64,000 nt of DNA from contig JAJEKV010000002.1 in the NCBI GenBank assembly GCA_021234155.1, positions 23,204,942 to 23,268,941 of the forward strand, given 5' to 3'. Shown one piece after another: positions 23,431 through 37,353 of this stretch (its first letter is position 1; every line of letters begins with the position of its first letter). Source of the DNA: Isoetes taiwanensis. Its lineage: Eukaryota; Streptophyta; Lycopodiopsida; Isoetales; Isoetaceae. A model generated the notes under the pieces. It was given only the letters and a program-made list of their open reading frames with translations. It was not told the origin of the DNA and searched no databases. The position numbers and the translations under genes were made by a program.

Positions 23431-24300
23431 GCATGAGAGATTATGAGAGATAATAATCTCTCATCGCTTAACCAGGCCCGTTAGACGGAAAAGACAAAAA
23501 GGGTCCATTTTTCCTTACCAAGAACTTTTCCGGGATTCCTTTTTTTTAGGGAGCGATCCCCTGCTTATGCTTATGGCAACCATGAACATTGCAGATTGAA
23601 GCTTGAATATTTTTTGGCAAAGGATTCAACAGCTTAGGGATGCTTTGCGGGTAGGTGTTCTGCAACAGAAGCACTTTATTTGGGAACATGAGCAAAACGA
23701 ATTAGTGCATGAGAAACGGGAACACAAAGGTGATTCTGAGGAGATAAACTGCAGCGGCAATAGGATGTATACAAGCCAGCTACTGTGATACGCAGGAAGA
23801 ACATCTGTCTATGAATATCTATTAGAACAGAAGAGACTGAAGCCAACATTGCTGGAATCCGTCTATAGTGATGAAAGCCATAGTTGTGATAGCTGCAACT
23901 GCCATAGCTGTGAGGCAGTCTGCCGAAAAGTTTTACGGCAGACCCAAAAAGAAATTTAGAGACACCCTTTTTAACATAAGAAAATCAAATGAGAATGCCC
24001 TAATAGTAGTTAAGGGGCAAATCTGCTCTCAATGCGAGAGTCCACTAAATGGACTCTCGCATCTCTCTCATCACTCATCTCCCCTCTCAAATTGTCTCTC
24101 ATTTATCTCTCGTCGAGCATATGATCCACGCTTCTCTCTCTCTCTCTCTTGCGTCGGCCACATGCTCCAATTTTTTTTTTATCTCTCGTGCTATACGGCG
24201 AGAGATAATTTTTATACCGTATAGCACGAGAGATAATGAGAGATAATAATCTCTCGTAGCCTAACAAGGCTCGTTAAGAGGAAAAAAAAAGCGGCCAAAC
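23395..24300. repeat. Repeats rich in CTCTCG/GAGAGAT
   Basis: ATCTCTCGTGCTATACGG at 24180-24197 is answered by its inverted partner CCGTATAGCACGAGAGAT at 24216-24233. The text around GAGAGATAATAATCTCTC recurs at 23445 and 24238. A related block (GGCAAATTGTCTCTCGAGG type) recurs near 25705. I read this as remnants of a small inverted-repeat element, several copies of which seeded CT runs. Confidence 0.5.
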
Positions 24301-24354
24301 TTTTCCTGCCTAAAAATTTTCTGGGATCCCTCTTTTTTCCGGATCCCCTGTTTC

Positions 24355-24460
24355 CTGGTTATGGCCGCTTCCAGATCCCCTGCTTCCTTCTTCTGGTTAT
24401 GGCAGCCGTTTCTGGTTATGGCGGCCTGCTTCTGGTTATGGCGGTTGCTTGCAGCCTGTC
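24355..24460 (+). repeat. Short tandem repeat containing CTGGTTATGGC
   Basis: CTGGTTATGGC(C/A/G) recurs four times between 24355 and 24445 with variable spacing. No coding meaning seen. Confidence 0.6.
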
Positions 24461-24533
24461 TATTCTTTGTTTTCTTTGTTGTTTTCTTTGTCGTTTTCTT
24501 TGGTCCTGTTCACAGCAGAGTTTGCAGTCCTGT

Positions 24534-25150
24534 TCATAGCAACGATGTTGAATAATCCTTGTTACGGCATAAGCTTATCCTGAATACCCTGAAGAATGAG
24601 GAATTTTTTGTCCAGTTCATGGTCTTGATGTCTGTGCTAGCTTTCCATGCAATAGATTCACTGCATCTTCTAACTAACTGCAGAGATTCTGCTAAGGGGG
24701 AAAGATTTTCACAGCTCTTGAGTACGATTGAATCCTTCCATGATGCAAGGGCCACAAACGTCAAGAAAGTCTCTGTTTTGGAAATAAGGTTACCGTCTTC
24801 CAGATCATCTGTCATCTCCAGGTACTCTGCTGCGCAGCGCAAAGGAGCCACATTTGAAGCATTTACATCTATTTCCATGCCATAGCAGAACCTTGCAGCA
24901 AGCGCAAATGTTTCTAAGACCTTCTAGCTTAATAAAATCGCTTTCTGTGTCCCTTGATTCAAAAACCAGTCTATTTAACTGCCCACTTCGAGATAACAAA
25001 GGGAACTTCACAAGAAATCACAAGAATATTGTCAGCACAAATGCTCCTTAAACCATAAACCTTGAATCATGAATACCTTATGTAAATTAAACTTGATTCC
25101 ATCCAGATCCACCACCAGATCACTCTGTAGTTCAGTTGCTACAAACCTAT
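24534..25150 (-). pseudogene. BTB-NPH3 family protein fragment
   Basis: The minus strand carries the N-terminal BTB part of a plant NPH3/RPT2-type protein (family role: substrate adaptor of CUL3 ubiquitin ligases in blue-light signalling). One exon ends at 25077 with DLDGIKFNLHK before GTATTC; the next starts at 25005 with FPLLSRSGQLNRLVFES, exactly the family's splice position. A frameshift with a small deletion follows after KLEGL, then FALAARFCYGMEIDVNASNV, RCAAEYLEMTDD, and SWKDSIVLKSCE are in frame. After about 24640 similarity stops and the NPH3 domain is absent. Introns are kept, so this is a DNA copy and not a processed one. Confidence 0.82.
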
Positions 25151-25941
<791 letters not shown>

Positions 25942-25949
25942 GAGTCAAG

Positions 25950-26933
<984 letters not shown>

Positions 26934-27043
26934 ACACGCACGCGCGCGCATTTCTTACATGTTCGCGATTTTTATCTCTCGCCTTATACGACGAGATAAA
27001 TTCTGTACGCATCGAAAGGAGCTTGTTTCTCGGGCCTTAATAG

Positions 27044-27251
27044 CAAAAGAAACGAAAACAGAGAGCGCCAAAATCTTCCGACCTCCTAATTCAATGTCTA
27101 TTGGCGCGAACCATCTTTGAGCCATCAATTGGCTTTTTTGCCTTTGACCGCTTTTGCTAAAGAAACAAAAACAGAGAGCGCCAAAATCTTCCGACCTCCT
27201 AATTCAATGTCTATTGGCGCGAACCATCTTTGAGCCATCAATTGGCTTTTT
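27044..27251. repeat. Tandem duplication, period about 112 bp
   Basis: A block containing ACAGAGAGCGCCAAAATCTT and ATTGGCGCGAACCATCTTTG occurs twice, near 27057-27135 and 27169-27251, almost without change. Confidence 0.85.
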
Positions 27252-27552
27252 GTCTTGCACACTATTATGCTCTGCATTGCATTGCAGTAGTTTTGCCTAA
27301 GCCTGATAGCTTCATATGACAATGCAGAGCTCTTGGACTTAGCTATGGAGGACAGATTCATCGAAAGTAGCCGACTCATGACTTGCTGTCAATTTACCTT
27401 GATGTTGTTGGGGTCCGCCAGACTGAAGAGGCCTTCAAGAAGATTTTGGGTTGCACCGAGACAAACCACATAGTGGGATAGCATTGACAACCATGCCTGG
27501 ACTGCTTGCTGTCATATAAAGATGATATGTGGAGACAGTGATACAGGATGTC

Positions 27553-28497
27553 AAGATCCTCATTCAAAAAACTGGTAGATCTTCTGGCCCCATATTTTAT
27601 AAAATCAGGTAATAAAGTGAGGGCTCCCATTAAGCCAAGAAGGGTTGTAGCTATGGTGGTTTATTTCTTAGCTCATGATGAATCTCCTGTACATGTCAAA
27701 AGGAGATTTTATGATGGTTAATCCATAGTTCAGAAGTATGTGAGGAAGATCACACTTGCTTTGGCTTCCAAGAGCATGCTGTATAAAAGATTTGTAGCCA
27801 TTCCATCATGGCAAAGATTACTTGACATTATAGCAGAATTTAAGGAAGCCACTAGTCTTCCTAATATGTTTGCTGCAGCTGATGGCAGCCACATATACTT
27901 GTACAGAAAACCAAAGAAAAAGGATCATGCAAATGACTATTACAGAAAAATAAAAGACACTCCATTCTGTTTCAAGGCTGTGTAACTCATAGTGAATTAT
28001 TTGTCAAAGTCTCTTGTATTAGACTAGGATCTGTACATGATTCTGGCCATTTTAGAAAAAGCACTATTTATCACAGGTTAGCCTCCAAATCTATTTTACA
28101 GAAGTCAGTTATTAGATTACAAGGGAAGAAGATTAAAAAAGGAATGCCTTTCCTCCTCAACTACTTGGTGATTCTGCATATCCTAGCAGACCTTTCTTAT
28201 TGAAGGTCTTTCATGATCCTGATTCCAAGAAGAATCGATTCAACAAGAGAATTTGCAGAGGGTAGGGTTATTGAAAATGGTTTTGCCATAATTAAGGAGA
28301 AGTGGAGAATATTGAAGAGCCTCATAGTTCAAGCATCACAAGCTAGCAAAATCGTGCATGCTTGTGCTATGTTGTGGAACTACTGTATTTTTGAAAGAGA
28401 GGGAATGGAATTGCTGCCATTGGCTCCAAATTTTCCACAGGTAGAGTATTATGAGACTCAAGATATGAACAGGAAATTGAAGAAAGAGGGAGATTAG
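27553..28497 (+). pseudogene. PIF/Harbinger DDE transposase, broken
   Basis: Fragments in order: an N-terminal helical part (FKKLVDLLAPYFIK, VVAMVVYFLAH), a stop near 27720, then the first catalytic Asp in AAADGSHIYLYRK (about 27873-27911), a frame change after FCFKAV, the second Asp in LGSVHDSGHF (about 28027-28056), and the Glu in VIENGFAIIKEKW (about 28270-28308), followed by the C-terminal FEREGMELLP. The DDE_Tnp_4/HARBI1 nuclease cuts and joins DNA at element ends. Several frameshifts and stops make it inactive. Terminal inverted repeats were not found. Confidence 0.82.
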
Positions 28498-30672
28498 ATC
28501 AAGCGTATCCTCCTCTAGTTCTTGAAGGAATGAATTTTATAGAAGTTTATGTTCTTTCATGTCAGCCCCAATTGTAGATAGTATTGCACTTATCTTGAAT
28601 TGAAATCCGAGGATACTGAACTTGGTTTGCTTACTTTGTTTGTATAAAGAATAGCAAGCATACTTTGTTTGTATACACTTATCTCAAATTATATTAACAT
28701 AGAGCTTAGTTTATATAAACTTTGACTGGTTTGGTGAGGCAGTGTAGTGAATACAGATTAAAAACTTGTTTGTTTTATCTTGAAGAGGAGGATAAAGTTG
28801 AAGCATCTATCTATATATAATAATAATGGCGTTTATGATAGTCTGTGCACCATCTTGTCCCTTCATTTTTTTAAATTATTTTCATCCATTCGATTTACAG
28901 TTTTTCATGCCCGTCTATTGCTTGGGCGCGGCAGTAATAGCCAGGAGTTAGATGATCCCTCCGAGAAGTTTGCCGGATCAACACTACAATAACCAAAAAC
29001 TTGTTAGGTCGAAAGACGCAGCATTACCAATGGATTTATCCTGTTCGTCATTGCAAGAATCTTGTGGCGCATCATCTGCTCTCATTCCAACCTTGGATCA
29101 GCTCTGTTTCTGCTGTGTCCATTCAAACTCAAACAAGGTTTAACTCAAATGCATGGATGCATAGATACATTGATCTGCTGGTGGGAAGCATGAACGCAAC
29201 TCTGCATATGAATCCGATAGTGCAGGAATGAAACTTATAGCAAGAGACAAAGGCACATCTGTTTATCGAAAAACTTCTCTCTGATTCTAGGTTTTCACTG
29301 GAAAGTCTTAGCTCTAAATTACTATTCAGCTTCTTTATATTTGTGAATGATCTACAAACTTGCACAGGGAAGTTTATTTTGTAACTAGAACTGTGGCTGT
29401 CACTGCCCGGTTGGTTCTTTTCTTGCTTAAACTATTTTTGCCTCCAAATGTTTTTTTACGGAATCACAGCAAAATGCTCGAAAAGTTCTGTATAACACAT
29501 TCATTTCCTGCAAGGCTTATCAGAACCCTCACGTAGATAGTGTAAATAACAAGAGGCATCAAACACTTGGATTTAGAGCCTGCATCTGTTAAATTGACAA
29601 TTTGAACATGTAGACATATTGCACTTGATAATGAGTTGAGAGGTCAATCATTGTGTTGTGTCAGTATATTCGTAATTTTGAAGTGGATATTGACATCCAT
29701 GTCTTAAGCATCACATGGATTGTTAAAACGTTGTACATTCGGTTTCTCTGAGGAATAACGATGCACGCTTCGTAATTGGACTAGATGTCAAAATGGTTGA
29801 TCTTGGCCATGATGCGTCGTTTGGAAGCATCGGAAAAAGCCATTCATTTTCCCGGGTTCGGCCGAGTTCCACCCTCTCATGTATGTAATTTGACATTTGA
29901 ATGTATCTCTTGAGGATTTGGTTTCTCACTTATGTACTTGCTAAATTAGTTACGTCACCAAGCATACTTTCGACCTTGAGGACTTCTGAAGCTCCCCATA
30001 TAGAGTTATATAGCATAGTAAACAAAACATAAATGGTGGGATGAAAAGACCCCTACCATTATGTTAGGCTTGAACGAAGGATAATTATGATGTGTTGATA
30101 GTAGGTGGAGAGGACACCGACCTTTGGGATGAAAGTATTGGATTGAGGAAGATAGATCCTTATCTTTGCATTGATTGACATTTGGGCAAGAAAAAGGTGG
30201 ACAATGGCTGGGGATGTTTTGTACAAGTGGACGGGGGAGGTGTGGGTTTAGTCACTTGCTTTGTTTGTACATACAGCGTATATAGTAGGCAATCAATTCA
30301 AGTGTGCTCCTGCGGATAATAAAAGTGTCCTATGGATGGCAAATTTTTGTTCCCTAGATTACTACTAATTCATACTTCTGGATTACAATATTATAGGAAA
30401 GTAGTTGAACTTTCAAGTTTCTAAGTAACCATTGCCGTTGTCTAAAACAAGTATGAAGTCTGCCTTGGAGCCCATACCTTTCAGGTTTATGAACATGCCA
30501 TCTTTAGTCTCTAACCATGTGTTTGTTGTATATATTCTAAGCCTATGAATGTTCAGTCTGTCTGGCAAGGACTTCGTAGCTAATTGCAGGCACTAGATTT
30601 GCTGGATAAAAAATTATTCCTCTGCAAGCTTGCTTTTCTACCTTTGATAAGATAGATAGATAGAGCTTTCTA

Positions 30673-31056
30673 TTGCATACCAGAAGATTGATAGAAATCC
30701 CTTCCTGCGCTATGGAATCCCACTTATGTCTTTCACAGTTTTTGGTGCTTTTGGACTGGGTCACCTCAAACAAATCCGGTAATTATAAATTTCCATTCAA
30801 TATGGAATTTTTTTATAAGAGTTTATCTGGAATTAGAAGCTTGAGGATCATGTATGACTTTCTAAGGACAGAAAATTGCTTGCCTGTGTTGATGTGCAGC
30901 AAAGATGTATCCAAAGCTCGTGATGAACGTGAATGGGAGGTTATTGAAGCTACCATGGCACTTACTAAAGAAGGTCCGATCAAGGATAATAAGATGACAA
31001 AAAAGCTTGACCTTGAAGCTGAGTTAAAGGTCAATCACGTTTTCATTTTTCTCTGA
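30673..31056 (+). other. Open frame of unknown family in the Helitron
   Basis: 127 codons, with a polar, charged C-terminal part (SKARDEREWEVIEATMALTK). Not recognised. It lies between the Helitron ends and may be another captured exon. Confidence 0.3.
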
Positions 31057-31494
31057 CTAGAGTATTTCGATGCTTCTGCTCTCTCTTAAACTCAAATATA
31101 GAATATAGAACATATCCTTGTAAGAGGAGGTCCAGTATTGATAACATTTTAAGTATGTTCAGCCTATAAGCTATACCTTCACCTTAGAGAACGTTTTAAC
31201 AACTGCTAACTATCTAAGGATGGGTTATCAAAGACCTCTGTGCAGATCCTACAATTATTACAGAAAATGTGGAACAGAAAAGCCCAACAAGGAAGAGCAT
31301 ATGCAGATATGAGTTCATCTTGCCACTTCTTCTGAGATTTTTGTGAAACATGTCTTCTTCAAGATCGGATGAATAGCTCGAGAGATTTTTGTTGTGAATT
31401 TGATCACAAAATTTGCAAGATATGGCACCCAATTCTCGGCAGAGATCTGAGCAAAAAGACCAAATCCAATCTCTCGTAGTTAGAAATATGCCCA

Positions 31495-31800
31495 TGCGCA
31501 TGCATCCTAGAATGGCTATGAATTTGATGTCTTTATTGAAAACACTCTTTGCTGACATGTATTTTAAATTTAGGAGCATAGATGATGCTTCCCATGTATT
31601 TGATCGCCGCCGTGAAGAGATGCTATATCATGGAATACCATAATTTGGGGTATGCCCACCATGGCCATGCAAAGAAAGCATTTATCTTTGCTTTGGCAAA
31701 TGCAAAGCATGCCATGAGCTTAATTCAGCCCACTCAAGTTACTTTAGTTAGTTCAATAAGTGTTTGTAGTGTTGTATTTATTTGTTCCAGAAGTGCTACT
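31495..31800 (+). pseudogene. Pentatricopeptide-repeat protein fragment
   Basis: LFADMYFKFRSIDDASHVFD matches the plant PLS-class pattern LVDMYAKCGxIxDAxxVFD. After a frame change near 31640 it continues with YAHHGHAKKAF and QPTQVTLVSSISVC, matching the next repeat (GYAQHGxxxEAL, xPDxVTFVxVLSAC). Such proteins bind organellar RNA. Only two to three repeats remain and the frame is broken, so this is a captured fragment. Confidence 0.72.
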
Positions 31801-32189
31801 TCATTGCAAAAAATGCAGCATTGTAATTGTTGTAGCGCATGGTGCGTTTAACCTGCCCATCTTGCACTAAAGTTCTGACTTTGCATAGAGATTACTTGGT
31901 AGGCTGCATTCTAGATGGCATCTAATTTTGTTTTTAAACATATAATATAAGTATCCAATCATTTCAGAAGAAGGCATTTCAGAATGTATGTTGTTAATGA
32001 TTGAACCCCCCTTTTTTATTCCAGGAAATGGCCTGAGATTAGCTGCCCATAACTACTTTAATATTTGATGAAGATGTTGATTTGGAGAAATGAATACTGT
32101 TATGAAGGAATTAATGGACCAGACAAATCATCAGGCTTAGCAATTTGAGGTATGATGCCTATAACAAACTAGGTGAGGTTCTATTCTCT

Positions 32190-32840
32190 AAAAGGGTAGA
32201 GTGAACAATCGTGTGTGTGTGGCCTTGTCAAGAGCCAAAGAAGGTTTTCACATATTTGGCAACGCCAACATTCTATCAGAAAAGAGCAGGTTGTGCAGAA
32301 ATGTCATTCAAAATCTCAAGGATACTGGCTGCATAGGTCCTGAACTTATATTATGCTGTCAGAGTCACCAAAATACAGAAACAACAATTTCTGTAGCTGA
32401 GCAATTTAAACAGGTCGAAGATGGTGGATGCAGTCAACAATGTGAATACCAGTTAAAATGTGGGCATGCTTGTCCAAGACGTTGCCATATAGGAATACAT
32501 GAGACAACGTTCTGCTCCAAAAGATGTTTGAAGCCATTTGGTAACTGTCCGCATAGGTGCATGGCATCGTGCCACGTGGGGGAAGAATGTCCACCCTGTC
32601 AGGTGCTCGTAGAAAAAAATATACCAAGTTGTGGACATATAAGTTCTGTGCCATGCTCAAAACCTGCAGATGGTGCATCCTGCATATGTACATAAACTGT
32701 TATCATGTGGTCACCAATGCACCAAAAGATGTGGCAAAACTTGGAACTCAGTCTGCAATACAAGGGTATTGAAGGACCTGCCATGTTGTCATTCAATGAT
32801 GTTAGAATGCCATCAAGATCTCCTGCAAAGATGGATATAA
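32190..32840 (+). pseudogene. ZNFX1-like helicase / NFX1 zinc-finger fragment
   Basis: The open part starts NNRVCVALSRAKEGFHIFGN, the last motif of UPF1-like superfamily 1 helicases, followed by NFX1-type cysteine-rich fingers: CGHACPRRCHIG, CPHRCMASCHVGEECPPC and CGHISSVPC. The frame stops at about 32695 and similar finger text continues in another frame (SCGHQCTKRCGKTW, then CCHSMMLECHQD) to about 32830. This fits ZNFX1-type proteins, known from RNA silencing and antiviral roles in animals. The helicase core upstream is missing, so it is a fragment. Confidence 0.75.
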
Positions 32841-34564
32841 AACAAACAACATCATTAATTGTCATTAACCTTGGTTAAATCTGAAAGTTTGGCAAGTTAT
32901 GGGTTAAATGACTATTAGTGTCTTGGTTCATGGATTCAATAGCAATTTCTTAAGCTCTTAAGATTGAACGTAGGCAATATTTTGGCAGCTAAAATTTTAG
33001 AACATACTGGAAGGTTGGATTCGGAACACCCGAGCTCAGGTTCCATCTGACATTTTGTGACTGACCAAGGAGGGCTTTAGCTGCCACAAGAGGCACGATT
33101 CTTGTTGCTGCAACAACTGCCTTTCATCTGTTCGGGGCTTTCACCTGTCACATATGGGGATCAGGATAATATGATGGTATGTGTTTGTATAATGCAGCAT
33201 ATGCCTATTGATTTTTGCAATATGATATTGTGGATTAGGTCATGGGCAATGTATTTTTCTTTTGATATATTGGCATTGCCCGTTTTCAACTGAGATTGTG
33301 CTAGCTATCCGTCTATAATGCACATCTATATTAACCTATAATATATGCACACGTTACATCAATTACATACACGTATGCACAAAAAAGGGAAAAAATAGAA
33401 AAAAGGAGAGAATTATCTAATTTAGTTGTGGGTGCATGTGCATCTCACCACCCACAGCTTTATAATGTACACACCCACATGTACATACAAACAATCAACA
33501 TACAACTACCAACCAACTAATATGATCATTATTTGCACGAGTTTCTATTTGTAATGTCTTTTGCCATGTAGTTTGTACATCAACTAATTTAATTGCTACA
33601 TTCTATCTGGAGGGCGAGCAATCGCCATGTTTGCACATTTAAGCAAAGAGAAATGGGCAGCAACAGGTTACTGAGAAAGTTGGTGGCTAGCATTTTATAT
33701 GAATCTTAAATCGTGTGATTCTGAACTACCTACAAAAATTGGTAGTATCTTTAGTTGTTTTTGTGTTGTGGGTATGTATTGATGAGGTATATAGCTTTGG
33801 CTTGCTTTGGAACTGTTCAATGTTCCATGTGCCTTTGCTCTGTGTGCCATGTTTCTTTCTTTCTAATCGATTGCTTCCGGGCCATTGTTCATACGTGGCT
33901 ATGAAACGTTACATGTTTATTAGGGTAATAGTGCTCCATTTTCTGTTCCAGTTTTTCAAAAAATGTAACTGCAGACCTCTCGAGTTATGGGCTTGCATGT
34001 AATTCTGTTTGAAAATTCCTATGAGGCTAGAAGCGGCCTGTGGCCCACTATATATCAACTCTAGCAATGGTTACCTTTACAAGGATTTTGGGTGCGAGTA
34101 TGATTGTGGTGAATACCAAGGATATCATTGTTGTGAGTTCCTACTGACATATGGAGTATAAGCATGTTGGGTGCGAGTATGATTGATAGCTGAGCACCGC
34201 CAGGAACAAGCAAGGATTAACACTCATCATTTATGGCATGGACTACCAGGGTCTGAATAGACGTAGAAGTGTCTTCATAAACTATATCATTCTCTGGAGT
34301 ATGATTGAGCTAAATATCAAGGACACAATTGCTTGAAGGATATATTGATAAACTTAGAAACAATTATACTTTTCAAGAACTTAATGCCACAATGCCAAGG
34401 TATAGATTCACAGGTTTGTAATAGAGCAAAGCCTAACATTCATGCTTGAACCATATTTGCTTTTGATGCCAAACTAAAATTCAATTAATGACATTTATCA
34501 TATATGCCCAACGTCACCAAGTTTTTTTTTTTTAATTAATTTTTTGAATTTAATCTTGGCAAAA
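32841..34564. other. Helitron 3' region, no gene recognised
   Basis: AT-rich, with short open frames only and no recognised family. Confidence 0.4.
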
Positions 34565-34592
34565 GCCCAGCAACGCTGGGCACTTTTTCTAG
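34565..34592 (+). repeat. Helitron 3' terminus
   Basis: 7-bp stem with loop AAC, seven bases, CTAG, then T. It nearly equals the terminus at 53849-53876. Confidence 0.8.
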
Positions 34593-35581
34593 TTTATAAC
34601 ATAAAACAATGACATCATCGCAAAACATGAGAAAACTCAAGACAACAGATGTCATATGAGCTAAAGAAGAATTATATTCATTAAAATATGCTTGTACAAA
34701 TCATGAATGCACTCAAATGTAGTGCTCTTGAATGGAACGAAATACCAAAACCTGAAGACTAAGTAAATTCCACTACTTAAAGAATAAGTATTCTCTGCAA
34801 CCCTTTGCATGCTGGAGGTTGAAAACTCGGGATATCAACATCATGAATACCTATCCCTGTTGCATACCTTGTTAGCAATAACAGTCACAAAGTTTTGTAA
34901 TATTTGGCATTTTATATCCTCAAAATACATTTACATCAGCATGAATGTCTTTTACAAGAAAGAGTTAGAGGTACAGGTTTATTTGCCAAAACATCCTCAT
35001 GAGTTGAAGATACAGAAGACACCAAAATGTTTACTAGAAAACAAAAGGAAAAACTAAGGAAAACTAAAAAAAAAGGGCGGCTTCAGTATGCAACACACCT
35101 TGTATCTGGAGTTTTTATCTCCATCAGCACCCAATGACCCGAGATCTTAACAAAAGTGACTCCACATGCACTTTATGTCGAACAGACGCATTCATAGCCC
35201 AGTTGAACAGATGTTCTTCGATGCGAATCGTACCCATATCCAAGTACTACACCAAGGCCTGTGCAATGATGAAGTTGTGAATCTTCTGTGTGTAAGAACA
35301 TAAAGCTCATTCTGCTCTACCGTGCATGAAGAGTTCACGCTTGCTTCCGACATTTCTGAATCGCTTGAAGAGCTTGGAGATGAGCGCACATGAATCTGAA
35401 GCGCCTTCTAACAAGCACTTGCCACTCTCCGACTTCTACTGATAAAGATGGTGTGCATGAGATCAGTCCCAAATTGGCAGCTTGTATGCAGCCTATATAG
35501 GAATTCATGTATTCTTTGTTGGAGATTCACTGTTGGGAATTTCGAACTGTTCATCCTCAAATGTAGAACTAATTCTAAATG

Positions 35582-36000
35582 TTATGAATCTGTCATAAAT
35601 GTATCTTGGTATAATGAATGCATCTTTGCAGCATGGAAAGCTTCTTCCCCAAATGCACCATCATCTCCAGCTCCAGAGAGATCAGTGTGATTCGTGCAAC
35701 TCTCTCTCAATTCTACCATTCTCTCATACCATTGCCAAGTAGAAGGCTCTGCTCCTGTTCTGTCTTCAACATATTTCTCATCCTTGAATTTAGCCTGAAG
35801 CTTGTCCCATTTGTTGTTCAACTGCCTCAATTTGACCAAATGTGGCACTATGGAGGTCAATCTTTTTAAAATTTCTTTCCATTGGGAATTGGAAAGATTG
35901 ATATTACCATATGATATGGATCAATAATGCACTAATGGCATTATTCGACCATTCTAGTAATGATTTTCGCTTAGCTCTTGGCACCATTGTGTCGGAATTT
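35582..36000 (-). pseudogene. Myb/SANT-like domain fragment
   Basis: The minus strand reads QWKEILKRLTSIVPHL, QLNNKWDKLQAKF, then GAEPSTWQWYERMVEL, the layout of Myb/SANT-like (trihelix-type) DNA-binding domains found in plant transcription factors and as the second protein of Harbinger elements. A frame of 92 codons (35582-35860) is open; upstream residues lie in the same or adjacent frame to about 36000 with stops. It may derive from the same Harbinger family as 27553-28497 or from a host gene. Confidence 0.45.
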
Positions 36001-36099
36001 GGATACATAACCACCAATGCTTGGGATTTTCGACAAGAAATAGAATTTTGACTCATTTGCCCTGCTTCAAAGTTTGTCCTTCTGGCACAAACTATTATG

Positions 36100-36215
36100 G
36101 AATTATAGGGCCAGATACTGATCCGATCATTTTCTTTGGCTCATTTTCAACAGCAAGTGCTTGAATTATAGGGCCAGATACTGATCCGATCATTTTCTTT
36201 GGTTTTCTTGGCTGA
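36100..36215. repeat. Short tandem repeat
   Basis: AATTATAGGGCCAGATACTG plus the adjoining CCGATCATTTTCTTTGG occurs twice (about 36099-36143 and 36163-36203). Confidence 0.8.
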
Positions 36216-36339
36216 AATTCCTTCTCACGCCTTGGAGGAACAAAGGCCTTCGAATGATCCGAAGCCCTTGTCATATTATCAAGTCTACGATCTAGAAGAC
36301 AGTCAAGAATGAAGATAATCAAGTTTCTGCCATGAAATC

Positions 36340-37205
36340 TCCATTCCATTTGCCAAAATTAAAAAAAAAAAACTGAATTATGCAAAAATGTGTGACAAGA
36401 ATACAAAAATCTGATGCAATAATCCTTAGCTCATTCTAAATCGCCTTGATCCGGTCGGAATTGCCAAAAAGCTCAGTTTCAATTCTTCAACCTTTTAGTT
36501 GCATTGATGCTCTTACTTCGTGATTCTTTCTCATTCCAAACAAGCACTACTAAGTTAATCAAATAGTTTTAAATTTTAACAAGCATTACTAAGTTTGAAT
36601 TAGATTGTTTATCAAAGTATCTTTGGTTGTTTTTACAAAAATTAAGGTTGACAGTTTTCTCTATTGTTTTTAGGCATGCTCGTTTAGAGATGAGTGGCAA
36701 GAATGGGAATGCTCTTTGGTTATTGCACATTTCTACTTTCGATTTTGTTCGCCGTGCATAGTGACGAACATAATTACGGGAAATGCAAAGGGTCCCTAAA
36801 ATTTTGAAAATGAAAACGGGAACGGAACATGGAAACGAATAACACGAGAATATTCGAGAATATTCCTAAAAAATATTTAATTTTGGAAGAAGTAATTTTC
36901 ACCGACAGAAAATTTCGTCGTGAAATTTCCTGGCGAAATTTTCTGTCGGTGAAAATTTCCTTACGAAAAAACTAGGGCCTTGAAATTTGCCCCCGATCTT
37001 TTCTTTTCGGCGAAACTGGTAGCTCTTCCTTGGCGGCACCGCTTCGCAGGGGAAGGTGAAGTCAAGGGAGATCATCGCAGAGGAAAGTGCAAATCAGGTG
37101 AAGATCAGCTGCATTTTTTCGCTTTGAAAGAATGAGTAGTTTGGGGCCGAAATTTCAAGGACCCTGTTTTTTCGTATATTTTTTTTCGTATAGTGAAATT
37201 TCTAA
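36340..37205. repeat. Duplicated segment B, copy 1
   Basis: It matches 43386-44185 from TTAGCTCATTCTAA onwards, with only scattered differences. Its left part (36340-36425) matches, inverted, the left part of the DNA between the two MITEs. Copy 1 lacks the MITE, giving the empty site TTAG (36426-36429). Confidence 0.9.
36894..36960. repeat. Imperfect palindrome in segment B
   Basis: TTTTCACCGACAGAAAATTT and its reverse complement lie about 25 bp apart. The sister copy at 43870-43945 is more nearly perfect. Confidence 0.85.
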
Positions 37206-37353
37206 AAAAGTAAAAAAGAATACGAGTACTTTACAATGTTGGAACTTGCAACAGCCTCTTCATCCCTGTGGCACAAATTTCGATGACTCTCCATATCCTT
37301 CCTATCTAATGCAGTATCTATTTCTGTTCTCGCCTAATTTGTTCCTTAAAAAT
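37205..37353. repeat. Duplicated segment C, copy 1
   Basis: It matches 47905-47998 and then 49413-49458; copy 1 is continuous (CTATCTAATGCAGTATC), so the 1.4 kb at 47999-49412 is an insertion in the other copy. Confidence 0.88.

Larger units (their letters stand above)
28810..34592 (+). mobile_element. Probable Helitron carrying gene fragments
   Basis: The 5' end TCTATATATAATAATAATGG follows an A, and the 3' end has a hairpin GCCCAGC-AAC-GCTGGGC (34565-34581) seven bases before CTAG (34589-34592) followed by T, as in plant Helitrons, which insert between A and T without target duplication. No Rep-helicase is visible, so it would be non-autonomous. Inside lie pieces of a PPR gene and a ZNFX1-like gene. 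The 3' end is strong; pairing with this 5' end is inference. Confidence 0.6.
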
